Positions 1 through 11,370 of a stretch of DNA of 64,000 bases are shown piece by piece (the first letter of the stretch is position 1; each line of letters opens with the position of its first letter). The position numbers were made by a program, and so were the translations under genes. The stretch lies in NCBI GenBank assembly GCA_964036045.1, contig OZ038378.1:140522765-140586764 (forward strand). Direction: 5' to 3'. Origin of the DNA: Eutreptiella sp. 'Long Island Sound 2002'. Lineage: Eukaryota > Euglenozoa > Euglenophyceae > Eutreptiales > Eutreptiaceae. The notes beneath the pieces are model-generated. The model ran no database searches, had not been told where the DNA came from, and saw nothing but the letters and a program-made list of their open reading frames with translations.

Positions 1-900
1 AAGTGAACCCCATCACCATGAGGCCCACTTTCAAGGCTTTTTGGACTTCTGAGGGGCCAAAATACCCCAAAATGGGCTCAAAATGGGCTCATTTCACCCG
101 TTTGTGCACCCCAAATGATCTAGGATGAGGTTTGGAAAAATGCGTTTTTGACCCATTTTTTACCCAATTTTGGTCCCAAAACAGCCCATTTCCAAGGCAT
201 TTTGGGATTTTCGGAGGACCAAAATGGGCCACCACAAGCTCAAAACGGTCCAAAAACACTTGTTTTAGCGTCGCACATGGTCGAGGATCATTTTTGAGAA
301 AAGTCATCTTTTTGCCCGTACTGGACCCTGTTGACCCATTTGGGCACCCACCTGTTTGGGCTTGAGCTCGCAGCTTGCCGCAACCTAGTGGGCCTAGGTA
401 TGGGGGTCTAGACGTCCATTTGGGCAATTTTGAGGGGTGGAAACCACAAAAAGTGGGGGGTTGCAGGTGGAGTAGGTGCCCTCGGAATCGCATTTTGAGC
501 CATGTAGCCAAAGATATGGCCTATTCTTGGTTTGTGGCTGTCGGCATTTGGAGCTTCTGGGGCCCTTTTTGGGCCGTTTCCACGACATATCATGGAGTTA
601 GAGGGCTGCAAAGAGCTCGTTGACATGGGGAAGTCAAGCGGCACGTGGAGTGTACCCACCGTTTCCCTTTGTTTGGCCGTTTTGAATGTGTTCCAGGGCT
701 TTTTAAGCCCAAAAATGGCTGTTTTTGGCCCTAAACTGCAGTTTTTGAAACTGAGGTCCGCCACTTGCGAATCCCGTTCCCGGCCGCCACCATTCAGTTT
801 CTTGCTCAAACTTTGTGTGATTGTACTTCACACCCATAGGTATCATCCACCAAAATTTCACCCGAATCCGAAGCACCACGACGGAGTTCTGATTTTGGCC
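1..900. other. Low-complexity AT/GC-mixed DNA, no gene recognised
   Basis: The stretch is full of short CCCAAAATGGG-like and TTTTTGACCCATTTT-like motifs on both strands. Overlapping open frames exist in five or six frames at once, which is what stop-poor repetitive DNA gives by chance. I see no domain, splice-bounded exon or RNA gene. Confidence 0.5.
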
Positions 901-907
901 CATTTCG

Positions 908-972
908 CGCGTGCTGCTTGCTGCTTGCTGCTTGCTGCTTGCTGCTTGCTTGCTGCTTGCTGCTTGCTTGCT
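908..972 (+). repeat. GCTTGCT-type microsatellite
   Basis: A run of GCTGCTT and GCTTGCTT units covers about 65 bases with small phase changes. It is a simple sequence repeat and does not look like coding DNA, although chance frames read Ala/Cys/Leu runs through it. Confidence 0.9.
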
Positions 973-1043
973 AAACCTGGTAGGTCCACCCTAGACACTA
1001 AAAAGGGTTATAAAACCAAGACTGGTTCCACCAGCTCGGTGAC

Positions 1044-1112
1044 CCTAGCCCTAACTCTAGCTCTAACCCTAGCCCTGCCCCTAGCCCTAGCTCTCACCCG
1101 AGGCTCGGGTTA
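1044..1112 (+). repeat. Degenerate telomere-like hexamer tract
   Basis: The tract reads in a six-base period as CCCTAG, CCCTAA, CTCTAG, CTCTAA, CCCTAG and so on, close to the complement of TTAGGG-type telomere repeats but diverged. It lies far from either end of the window and is not flanked by an obvious subtelomeric gene, so it is best called an interstitial telomere-like tract. It could also be an unrelated CCCTAR microsatellite. Confidence 0.6.
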
Positions 1113-1139
1113 GAGTGAGTGTTGGGGTCCAAAATGGAG

Positions 1140-1290
1140 AGCAATGATGCCCCCCCCCCCCGCCCCCCAACCCACCACCCCAAACCGCCCCACCTAGACC
1201 CCCCTCAGCCGACCCTCCCAACCCCCCCCCCCCTCGCCCCTCCCTGCACCCCACCCCCTCCAATCCCCCCCCCCCCGAAACAACACCCTG
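1140..1290 (+). repeat. Cytosine-rich low-complexity tract
   Basis: Several runs of 8-14 C with short interruptions (CCCACC, CCCTCC) make a strongly C-skewed stretch. The Pro/His frame it gives is a composition artefact. The G-rich complement has many G-tracts and could form quadruplex structures. Confidence 0.75.
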
Positions 1291-1430
1291 CCTTGCCGCC
1301 GGCTTAGTGCATGGTTCCCACACTTGTATGATCTTTTTCGGCGCATCTCTCATGCTATGTGGACCGAGCGGGCAGCGCCAAAGAGACCCCCCTCCCCACC
1401 AATGACCCCCCCCCCCCCCGAAGGGGGTGT

Positions 1431-2200
1431 TCACCACGTGGAGGCACCAATGTGTGCAAACCTTGGCGCTAGCATCACTATGCCCTAGCCATGGCCCCCC
1501 CCAAAAGCCCTTAAATTGCGGTTGTTTAGATTGTTCTGTGGCAACGGACATTTTCTCAAAATGTCATTGTTTTGGAAACCCTTCTAACAACCGTAGTATG
1601 GGTTGGCGTGATGGTTTGGTGATAGCACGGGTTTGTGAGCACCCATGGGTACCACACATTGCCTTAGGCCCATGGCTATGGCGCCCTGAAAAGTCCCAAA
1701 ATTTTATTGTTTCATTGTTTAGTGGCACTGAAAGGTATTCAAAAATTTCAGTTTTTTCAAAACCATTCCGTCGTCCTTGGGATGGTTTTGGCTGGCATTT
1801 GGTGACAATACCGGTATTTGAGCACCCATGGGGATCCACATAGTGGCTAATGGGCCTATGTAGACGAGGCCATGGCCCCCCCAAAAGCCCCAAACTTGCT
1901 CGTTTTGCGGGTGTGCATTGTCACTCGAAATTTTCTGAACGTTTAACTTTTTTCAAAACCCTTTATTGCCCCTAGGATGGGGTTGGGTGATCATTGGGTG
2001 ATAATAAGGGTACTCGAACACCCATGGGGACCAATGTACTGGCGGGTAGGCTCATGTAGCCCGATCCGTTGGCCCTCCAAAAGCCCCAAAGTTGATGGTG
2101 TATGGTGTTCAGTTGACAATCACCCCGAAGAGGGTTGTTACCTTAAGCGCTGCCGTAGGTGCATGTATCCCTCAATTCTAGGATCATTGGTGTAGCATAC
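1431..2200 (+). repeat. Tandem array of a ~190-bp repeat, about four copies
   Basis: Two anchor motifs recur in order. One is GAGCACCCATGGG or a variant, at about 1431 (diverged), 1636, 1820 and 2017. The other is AAAAGCCCCAAA or a variant, at about 1504, 1690, 1880 and 2078. The spacing is about 185-205 bases. A further diverged copy lies at about 2580-2760 (AAGCACCCGCAAG, AAAAGCCCCGG). No open frame is conserved between copies, so this looks like satellite DNA. Confidence 0.7.
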
Positions 2201-3970
2201 CCCGAGAGATGGTGCTGGATGCGTAACCCCTAATAAATCATCATTTTGGGTGACGCCAGGATCCCCCGAAGAGTTTTTCAACTCTGAACCCCCCCCTCCT
2301 TCCCGGGCACCTCGGTTGTGGGGTGTGTGGAGGGAGTTGGGGGGTTCTTTGCATGTTCCGGCCATTGTGCGTACATTTGGAACTCGGTCCTCTAGAACCT
2401 TTTTTTTGTTTTTAGACCCCATGGTGGGGGTCCCGGGTCTAGACTCCGGGTAACCGTCGCCCCCCCCCCCCCCCCCATGGGACCTTGATCAGGCCTTTGC
2501 CGTTTTTAGGTTTGTTGGGCTAGCATGTGTCGGTTGCTAATAGTTGAAAATTCACCTTTCTGTGAAATCCTTCTGTCACCCGTCCGATGGCTTTGGGTGA
2601 TTGTTTGGTGACAATGTGTGTAATCAAGCACCCGCAAGTAGCCATGTAGTTGCCAGTATGCTCCATGTAGCCTTAGCTAGGGGCACTGCAAAAGCCCCGG
2701 AATCGTTGTTGTTTACATTTTTTCATGCTATCTGGGAAATCACCTTTGCAGAGGTTGTTAGATCAAAGCTAGGTAGGCCTGCAAAAAGGGGAAACCGCGA
2801 CCTACCCTATCATTTTGGGCCTTTTTGGGCTTAGTCGCGTACCCCACCCCAAGGGGTTGAATTGTTGGTTTCACCCCTTCTAAGATCATCATTTTGTCCA
2901 ATAAACGCATCCCCCAACGAGACTTTGGTCTGGACCCCACCCCCCATTGAAACCCACTTTTTTAAGGCATCATGAGGGGTGGGGGGGGTCGAAAATGTCG
3001 AAAAGATGACTTCCCCCCCTGTTTTGTGTCCGAAATCATGAATCTTCTAGTTTTTTTCGGCTTTGAGTTGAAAAAGTGTTTCCGGATCCCAACTCCATGG
3101 GGTTTGTATCGGGCAGAGTGAGACAAGCGCTCATGCGGTTCCGGCCATTTTTGCTATGTTGGTGGTTTTGGTGGCCTCGGGGACCCGTGGTACCGACTCT
3201 GAAGGGTGCAAGCAGGGATGTTGTGGCAGTATATGCCTACTAGGATACGAAAAGACTTTTTTTTTGCAATCTCTAGCCTTGCCGAGGGCTGCTCAAGACC
3301 CGTGCGAAAGACGCGAAATTACTGTTTTCTACCAATCATGGCTTACATGAGGAATGGGCCGGTGCACAACTTGCTGATGTAGTTTTCCACCGTGGGCAGC
3401 TCAAAAGTCAAAGTTTCCGATGCTTTTTTTTTGTGATTTCGTGACCACACAAAATGACCATCCAACCTATGTAAAGCATGTTTTTGGGCATTTTTTGTCC
3501 GCTATTCACCTTATTTGGGTATTGATTGCGGGGGGGGGGGTCTCCCAAGGAATTGGTACACAACCGGTTTATATATTTTTTCACCCTGGGCACCTCAAAA
3601 ATGGAAGTTGTGGCCCATTGAGCTCAAGTTAAAGACCCCCCCACCTTCGCCATGGCCCCTCGAGTTGGGGTTAGGGACTCCCACACTTCAATGTGGCCCT
3701 TGAGGTGCGGTGATGGACTCCCATGTTTCGTTGTGTTTTGGCTCGCAAGAAAAAGGCTACATTTCGCATTTGCCAAATTCACTGCAAATGTGCATCACAC
3801 CTTAACCTCAACCCCCCCCCCCCCTTCCCCCCACCTTTACCTTTGCGATTAATGTTGCAAGCTCCAAAGTGCAGACAAAGTGCAGCTTTTGCGCTCCGAA
3901 TTTGTATGTTAAACCACCCCCACTAATCGTTGACCGGAGGCACCTACCACAAGGAGGGAATTGTCACATG
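2200..3970. other. Repeat-derived and low-complexity DNA, no gene recognised
   Basis: Apart from the stray ~190-bp repeat copy near 2580-2760 there are C runs (2459-2476, 3814-3827) and a G10 run (3531-3540). Short frames on both strands share no recognisable motif. A phrase like CACCGTGGGCAGCTCAAAA near 3390 recurs in altered form near 3585. Confidence 0.5.
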
Positions 3971-3977
3971 GAGTGAA

Positions 3978-4085
3978 CATTTTTGGTCAATGTGCAATGC
4001 AATTGTTGTTATGGGTGATGGTAATGTCATTTTTGGTCAATGTGCAATCCAATTGTTGTGATGGGTGACGGTAATGTCATTTGTG
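3978..4085 (+). repeat. 50-bp tandem duplication
   Basis: CATTTTTGGTCAATGTGCAA starts at 3978 and again at 4028, with the same following text (ATTGTTGT, ATGGGTGA, GGTAATGTC). It is two near-perfect copies with period 50. Confidence 0.85.
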
Positions 4086-4151
4086 ATTTTGGGTAGTGAT
4101 GATCCGAGTTGGACACATGCATTTTCTGCACTTCCTTTTTTGACGTAAACA

Positions 4152-4847
4152 AGGTAAGTCTTGAGAGGGGTCAACCACGCCCCGATATATTTTGCTTGTG
4201 TGTGCCGCATAATTGTAGTGGTGGGGTGTGCAATGCAACACCAAAATTGTCAAGTGTACCATTTGCGAAGCGGTGTAACGTGTGTGGCGTAGGGAAACAC
4301 AAACAACATTGGCGAGTGTTCGTGCATAACCCGTGTACCGTTCCACAAACTACAATGGACAAGTTTATGCTTCCAGATCGTCCCCATCAGCAAGCCTCAG
4401 ATTATAGGCTTGTTTCGGGCGGAATGTTTTCGCATTGGATCTGCGCATGCAACTACTTGGTGCATTTGAAGCGAATGTTTTGACATAGCTCCGTTGTGCA
4501 AATAGTACATTGGTTTGAGGAATGAACGGTGTGGTGTGTATGTGCTGAATTTCATCGCATTAACACCACAATTGTTTTGTGAAATTGTTTGTGCCTTGCT
4601 TGTATACTTTCATGTGCATATGTTCCGTCCTAAAATTGTTTACACGTTTATGAGAGCAACCAGCCATGATTGGCAATATGTTAGAGTACGGGATGAAGCC
4701 CATTTTGGCTCCAAATTTGGGCCAGATAGACAGAATGGTGCTTTTGATTGGAAGGCACTACCATGTATGAACACAACAACCACCCCATCAACGTGTTGAT
4801 GGCATTTAAACTCATTAAAATAATACTTTACCAACAACAACAACGAC

Positions 4848-4908
<61 letters not shown>

Positions 4909-6842
4909 GCAACAATTATACTAAACACACAAATAGTTTCTTGGAAGTGGAGTCCACAAAAGATCCAGCACAAGCACGCATGTATAGCATTCCATAGCTT
5001 CCCAGATGATCTGTATGACAAACAAACGATGTGTGCATGTGTATGCCAAGTTCTTCCAAACAATCAGTTGCTGAACACATACAAAACAACCACCACCGTG
5101 CTGTGCGGATTATCAAGCAGCCGATGTAGATGTTGTTACGCATGATGTGTTGCCCTCTATGTACGACACTATATGTGCCGACCCGAATGATTGTTCTCAG
5201 AGGGTTGTGTTACTAGTGTGGAACACAAATACTTTTGTGGCCATGGAGAAGAATGTCAACACCTTTGTTGCATCCCCCATGCCCCGTGTGTTGTGCCAAG
5301 GTAGTTCCTTTGTCGATGACGAGGTCAATGAGGCACATGTTGAGAGGGGCCAACCACGGCCCGTTATATTTTTTGCGTGTGGTGCACAAGTGTCATGGTG
5401 GAATGCGCAATGCGGCACCAACTTTATCGTGTGTACCATATGCAAAGCGCTAGGAGGTGTCAACTTGTACGCGTACGGTGAATAAATGTGCAAAGTGGTA
5501 ACATATGTGCACATGTACGTTTGTGATGCACGGCAAAGCAAAATGGGGCCATTTTCTTGTGTGCCACAGCGATGTTAACCGCATGATTGGGTCGTTGTGC
5601 AATGCAATTGATTTTCTGGGTATAACAATGTCCTTTGTGCTCTTTGGCAGCAATGATCCAACTTAGACACAATGCATTTCATGCAGTTCCTCGACAATGT
5701 AAATATCATATGAGGTAAATGTTGAAGGGGGGCAACCACGACCCAAAGTAGTTTGCTTGGTCTGTGTTGCATTATTGTAGCGGTCGTAACTTTTTTGCAG
5801 CACCCGCAGGTCTGGTGCGTTGCCCAATGATAGTGCAACCTCCTTTTTCGACGAGAATGTCAATCGGGTAAGCGTAGAGAGGGGCAAACCACGGCAGAGG
5901 GGCAAACCACATTTTTCTTGCATGTGGTGCAGAATTGTAGCGGTGGAATGCACAATGGGGCACCAAAATGGTCCTATGTACCACGGGCATGAGGTTGTAT
6001 CTACAATGTGGTGCAATGGTACAATGTGGTCTCTTTGCAGCCCTCCTTTTGTTTACACCATGCACATGAGGGGTTTATATTTGCTCTAATTTGGCAATTA
6101 TCGAGTCACTGTGTGTTTGCCATCAGTATTTAGTGTCCATGAATGCTTGCATAAATTGTGTGTCATGGCAAGATTATCGTGGGTTGTATTAGAGATGCTC
6201 ATAAAATGTTGGATTAATACCATCGCCCGTTGGCTTGTGCATTTCCGTTGCCTTGTGCTTAGGTACAAAATTTGTTGTTCGTTTACGGGTTACCCAATGC
6301 ATCGAAAAAGAAGTGCATAAAATGCATGATGTGTCACTCAAACCAATGCGCTTACATGCACCTTTGTAACAGCAACTAGTTGTTTCTTTTTCCTCCCTTC
6401 ATTTCCGCCGTGGCTGCTATACACCAACAAACTATTGCTCCTGCGGGTTATATGATGGCATAGCATTCCATCTGTGGTGCCTTTTGTTTCTTCAAACATT
6501 CATTGCAAATTTGGTTGTAACTCATTGTGTTTTTTCAATTTTCACCGCAGATTTCGTTTGCATTGTGCGTTGTCTTCCTTTGACAACAATTACAAATTGC
6601 GTTCGGCACAAAGTCATCAAGGGGGGTTGCATATTGACCAAACGCAATGGTGCAAAGGCTGGCACATATGGTGACTCAAACCCAAGTGTCGCCCTATTGT
6701 TATTATTCTCATATAAGGTAAGCATTGAGAGGGGTCAACCGCGGCCCAATGTATTTGGCCCACATGTGTTGCATAACAGTTGTGGGATGTGCAATGCGAC
6801 ACCAAAATTGTTGTGTGTACCATTTGCGAAGCGGTGGCACGT
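4152..6842 (+). repeat. Dispersed ~125-bp repeat family, five copies
   Basis: A unit beginning near GAGAGGGGTCAACCACG and ending near CCATTTGCGAAGCGGTG recurs at about 4152-4275, 5336-5456, 5716-5790 (partial), 5866-6000 (with an internal duplication of the start) and 6715-6842. Shared inner landmarks are a TATATTTTGC-like box, ATAATTGTAG and GTGCAATGC. The leader (CAATGATCC, TTGGACACA, ATGCATTT) is also shared by the copies near 4100 and 5650. All copies are on the same strand with irregular spacing. The function is unknown. Confidence 0.8.
4831..4917 (+). repeat. (CAA)n microsatellite
   Basis: About 25 CAA units interrupted by a few CGA and CAG units. On the other strand this gives the poly-Leu or poly-Val frames that are chance products. 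Confidence 0.95.
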
Positions 6843-7081
6843 GTGATGTGTAGCAAGGCAACACTTGGGTTTGAGGCACCATATTCGCCAACCTTTGCAC
6901 CATTGTGTTTGGTCAATATGTAACACCCCTTGATGACTTTGTGCCCAACGCAATTTGTTGTTGTCGCCAAAGGACCAAATTGCACAATGCATGAATTGAG
7001 AAAACACAATGAGTGACAACCAAATTTGCAATGAATGATTGAAGAAAGAAACGGCACCACGGATGGAATGCTATGCCATCA
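6453..7081. mobile_element. Foldback (inverted-repeat) element, 0.63 kb
   Basis: Left arm about 6453-6696 and right arm about 6854-7081 are inverted copies. TGATGGCATAGCATTCCATC opens the left arm, and its complement closes the right arm. The inner ends carry CCCAAGTGT and ACACTTGGG. Arms of about 230-245 bp enclose a loop of about 160 bp, and the loop is almost exactly one copy of the ~125-bp repeat family. There is no coding capacity. It fits a foldback or MITE-like element; no clear target-site duplication was found by eye. Confidence 0.75.
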
Positions 7082-7489
7082 CACCACCTCCAAGAGCACA
7101 CCAACAAATGGCATTTGATGGGCATGCAATATGTCGCCACACTTTGCCATTTGAACAATTGCTTTCGCTCGTGTAGCAAATTTTTTAAAGCAACTTCTCG
7201 TGGAATTGAATGGGTGTGTTTGAGTTTTATGATTGCAATGTCATGCATGAATGAGTGATGGATATCCACAAGGCGGTTTTACTTTCCCCCATGCATGAAT
7301 GCTGGGTGATTATTCACAAGGCAATTTCATGTTGTGTGCATGGATGGTTTTGGTAGTAGTGACTGCAAAGTGAGGAGGCTTTTGATTGCATTTACTTGGC
7401 AAAGGAATTTCGGGGCATAGGTAAGTACCTCCAAAAGGTTGGTTAGAGAGTTTCAATTGTGTAATGCCACCAACAGCATTCTAAAGGGT

Positions 7490-7983
7490 TGAATATTGTT
7501 GTGTGCAATTGGGTTTATAACATGAACAAATTGGTTGAATATTTGGTTACGTCGCTCATTAGTGGTTACGCTTTTCTTACGTGTATAATACCACCTTTGT
7601 GCATGATTGCAAAGGCAATGATGAGCACCACCATGGACCATGACCATGAGCAGCTTTTGATGCCATACGTGCTCGACGCGTACATGAGACGCCCGAAGGC
7701 AGGATTGAATGCCATTATTGAGGAACCGAAGTGCTACCAGTGGGCTTTTCGTTGGAAGCAATGCAATGCGTTGCTGCAAGCACAGGCCCACATGGCAGAT
7801 GCGAGAGAATACCGCGGTGGGTTCACCCGGTATTTGTACGAAGATTGCTCGCCGGGGAGAGTAATGCATCGAGCATTTGACATTGATAAGGGCTGGGTTC
7901 CTCTGGTTTTAATGGTAATCACACAATGTGCATCCAAATTGAGTCTGGTGGCAGGAAATTGCGATCATGGACCAAAATTATGA
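7490..7983 (+). CDS. Hypothetical frame, 164 codons, doubtful
   Basis: An open frame runs from an alternative start near 7489 to a stop at 7981-7983. The first ~45 residues are hydrophobic; the rest (about residues 45-145) is mixed and charged with a protein-like composition. No family is recognised. There is no companion gene, and the upstream DNA is repetitive. It may be a coding relic or a chance frame; I would not treat it as an established gene. Confidence 0.2.
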
Positions 7984-7999
7984 GGTTCATGCAAGTTGA

Positions 8000-9000
8000 G
8001 GTCGGCATCCGGAGACTGTTGCTCGACATCTATGAGGCTTGTGGGGTGTGCAACCAACATACCTTCATGACAAAGAAGGAGATTTGCTTTTACTTCTCTC
8101 GGTGAACTAGTCGTGTGTTTGTGTGTAGTCTCCTTGTGTGTGGGCTAGACCATGTTTACTTTACGTTTATGTGACACACACTCTTATTGGTGAAATGCGC
8201 AACGCAACCGCAACATGGTTGCGTGTATGAGCCATCAATAAATCATGTTGTACCTTCTCCGTGATTTCTTTTGTGCGCCATTTGAATGGGATTGTCATGT
8301 TTGCTTTTTTTTAAGTTTGCTTTTGCAATGCATGCAACCAAATTATCCATCTTCATGTTGGCCTAAGAAGGCTGTTTTCATACCTCTTTTCATGGCACGC
8401 ATGGTTTGTGATTTGGGAGATGCACAATGCAATCCCATCCATTGCGTGTCCCATGTGCGAACTAACCATGTATTTCTGTGTAGTCTCTGTGGCCTTGTGC
8501 TCTCCTCTCGTCTCTCCTCTCTCCTTGAGGTGCCTTGCTGAAGGCAATAGAATTTTTCAAAATTTCGATTTTTTCCTCTCTTCGAGGTGCCTTGCCAAAG
8601 GTAATGGAATTGCCTGCAACAATTGCCCCTATGAAAAAGCGGGGATATTTTTCACAAGTCAAATTTAGGTGTTTGGACCCTGAGGCCAATGACAGTGTGC
8701 ATCCTGACCACATTGTGGGTTTTGGGCAGTCAGGGTCTCTGTTATAAAGTCAGAGTTATTGCTATGTACTTATCTCATCGTGGTTTTGAGGTGCCCATGA
8801 TAATTTTGATGCGGCCTACTCTTACTTGTACTGTAGCCATAAGTTTTGCAAATTTTCACATGGGCCTGTGTTGCTTGCTCTGTTTCTCTGGCCCAGACAT
8901 CCTTCCTCGGCAACCCACAGCTGCCCTCAGTCCGTGTCCCCCGCCCAAGCGTAATGGCCCTGACCTTCCATATGCTCAATGCTGGTCACTGCTGACTGCA
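8000..9000. other. No gene recognised
   Basis: The stretch has a short imperfect direct duplication at about 8526-8605 (GAGGTGCCTTGC, then TTTTTC, twice) and several T-rich runs. Frames on both strands are short and unremarkable. Confidence 0.5.
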
Positions 9001-9020
9001 CCCCTACTCCTTTCCGCAGG

Positions 9021-9143
9021 TTGGACCGGGTCGCCTTGGCAATGCTGGCCAGCCTTGCCAAAAACATGCCCAAGGCATTGAGTGCAGACATCGGCAAGAT
9101 CATCGCCGGCCTATTACAAAAAGTCACGGCAAAGGTTTTGTGA
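9021..9143 (+). CDS. Putative exon with a helical segment (unidentified)
   Basis: A strong 3' splice-like site (CTCCTTTCCGCAG, ending at 9020) is followed by a 41-codon frame that ends in TGA at 9141-9143. Its predicted peptide is Ala/Leu/Lys-rich with amphipathic helical periodicity, for example LDRVALAMLASLAK at its start and GKIIAGLLQKV near its end. This looks like a terminal exon or a HEAT-like helix pair, but no family can be named. No upstream exon was identified. Confidence 0.3.
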   Translation: MDRVALAMLASLAKNMPKALSADIGKIIAGLLQKVTAKVL

Positions 9144-9734
9144 TGCACTGGGGTCTGCTGGTCGAATGGCGCGTTGGGTGTGCTAAACAATGGCCAAGGG
9201 GGGGTTTGCAGAGGTCATAACCCCTTTTCCTGATGTCAGGCCCCCCTTTCCTGGGGGGGCCTGTAGGGGCCACACGAAGTGCTCACTCCCCGATGGGCGT
9301 AGAAACAGACCTCTGACGATGGCACATGGCTCCAAAGGGGAAGCATTCGAGCATCGCCACAATCCTGCCCCAACAAATGGCTGTTGCAGCTGCGGTGCGC
9401 TTTTGCCAAGATACAGTCAAAAACATGTTCAACATGTGTTCAGCATATCTCTCGGGGACGTTGACTTTTGTGCCAACTTTGTGGTTTTTGCTGGTCGCCG
9501 TCATTCTTGCCTTATTTGTGCCCACTGAGTGTTCTGGAGGTAGGGGTATGTGGGGTATATTCGGAAAGCCCTTGGAAAGGGGTATTTGGAACACCCTGGG
9601 TCTGCATGCTGTACTGCCGACATGTTTGAGATTTTCGTCCATTTTGGACGGTGCCTGTGTTGCTTGCTGCCTCTTTTTGTCAACCGGCAGCTGCCATGTC
9701 TACATACAAATTCACTCCACGGGTTGTTGCTTCC

Positions 9735-10062
9735 CCAGATGCACCAGAAACCTTTGACGCACAAAAGGGCAGGTGCAGGTGCAGGTGACACGGCGTCCCA
9801 TCCTGGATATGTATGGCTGAAATCAGGATACAGTGAGGCTATTGCCTGGCGCAAGGTCCGGTTAACCAAACAACGAAATGTGGACCTCACAACCGATGGC
9901 CTGTGGGCTATGCTCCTTAACGAAGGTTGGGTGCCAGTGAAGGCACAGAGGTTGCAGGATTGGGAAAAATTGAAGAAAGATGTCCCTGTCCACAAACAGG
10001 GGGATGTCTGCCCTAACGGCGTCCCAGCCCTGCCGAAAAAGGGAATGCTGATGATGACGATG
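9735..10062 (+). CDS. Putative exon or coding relic (unidentified)
   Basis: Within a longer open frame (9550-10365), the segment from about 9735 has a protein-like composition. It follows two CAG acceptor-like sites (near 9692 and 9738) and includes peptides such as GYVWLKSGYSEAIAWRKVRL and LWAMLLNEGWVPVKAQRL. The frame's first 60 residues and its Pro-rich tail after 10100 look non-coding. No family is recognised. Confidence 0.3.
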
Positions 10063-10966
10063 ATTCAGAATAAAAATGATTCAACGGTGCAGTGCCATGT
10101 TTGTATGCACCGTCCAATGTGTTGTGCTGTGCTGAAAAATGTGACCACCTACCCCCCAGCCCCCACTCGTACATTTCTGAAATGGGCTTTTCTTGCAAAT
10201 TTCAAAAAGTGTACCCCCCCCCCCCCCCCCGATGTGATGACATGTTTGCGCACGGAAGCAAAACCTGGAAAAAATCCCGAAAAGTGCCAAAGCCAACAAC
10301 GCTGGCACATTATGAATGTCCCCGAGAGATATCATCACACACACACCACTCTGCCCCAGATCTAATCTTGTGTTCCCTCCTACGCCCATCCCTCTAAACC
10401 CTTTGACGAATCTACGGACCCTGTGACCCACCACTACACTGGACACCCTCTCGTAGGCTGCACTGAGGTGCCCAGTACTCAGTACCCAACAGCAATGAAT
10501 GCGGTTGTCAGGCTCTGCCCACAGACACTTCACAGACGTGAGGAGGTTCACTGGTGCGGGTGTACTCCCATGAAAGTGCCTCTGCTGCGTGGCCCGATGG
10601 CTTCTCGCTGTTACCCTTTCTCTCAATTTTAGGGTGATCCTACATATTCCGCGAAGCTGAGCACCTGCTTCCACCATATTCAAGAGGTATGCCAGCGCTT
10701 TGCGTGTCAGCTGCAGCAGTTGTACTCAGGCAGGCACGAGGCATGCTGCCAGCCTCTGCACGTTGATTCCCGGTGCACCTTGGGCAGATATCCATGATTC
10801 CTCCTTTTTGGGGGGCCAGTGGCCTCCCTGTCCTTTTTGGATATGCCATAAACCACCCAACAATCGGTGTATGCTGTAGCTCGTGTATTTTTTTTTTTTG
10901 CAGTAAATGGATGTGACAAAAAAATGGTCACGTTGTTTTTTTTTTTTTGCGTTAGTTACGTGTAAA

Positions 10967-11110
10967 CCGTACTTGTGTTTACCGCAGAAAAAATTTCAGG
11001 ACGTGACAATTTTTTTGTACTCGCGTTTACCGCCAAAAAAGAATTGCAGGATGTGACAATTTTTTTGTACTCGCGTTTGCAGCAAAAAAAGATTACATGA
11101 TTTTTTCGCA
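10967..11110 (+). repeat. 50-bp tandem repeat, about three copies
   Basis: GTACTCGCGTTTACCGC-like starts occur at about 10967, 11017 and 11067, each followed by an A-rich run, a GCAGGATGTGACAA-like box and a T7 run. The third copy is truncated. Confidence 0.85.
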
Positions 11111-11151
11111 AAGAAAAAAAGTACGCAATTTTACCAAAAAAAATACATGCA

Positions 11152-11370
11152 TGTAGCCAATCTGCCCACTTTTGGGGATCTTCTGATTTTCTCCCCCGCT
11201 CTGAAGCGTCAGGGACCCCCTCAAATGGCAAATGGCAGGGGTTGCGTAGCCAATCCGCCCACTTGTGGGCCATTTGTGATTTGTCCTGTGCTCTGAAGCG
11301 TTGCCCCCCCCCCCCCCGAGACGGCAGGGGCGATGTAGCCAATCTGCCCAATTGTGGGCCATTGGTTTGT
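11152..11370 (+). repeat. ~90-bp tandem repeat, 2.3 copies
   Basis: GTAGCCAATCTGCCCA-like starts occur at 11152, 11246 and 11335, each followed by TTGTGGGCCATT-like text and, in the first two copies, GCTCTGAAGCGT. The second copy contains a C14 run. Confidence 0.85.

Noticed and set aside
1087-1551. Gly-rich and Pro/His-rich frames near 1.1-1.5 kb
   Set aside because: They are composition artefacts of C and G homopolymers.
4640-5063. Poly-Leu and poly-Val minus-strand frames
   Set aside because: They are the translation of the (CAA)n microsatellite and have no other protein-like text.
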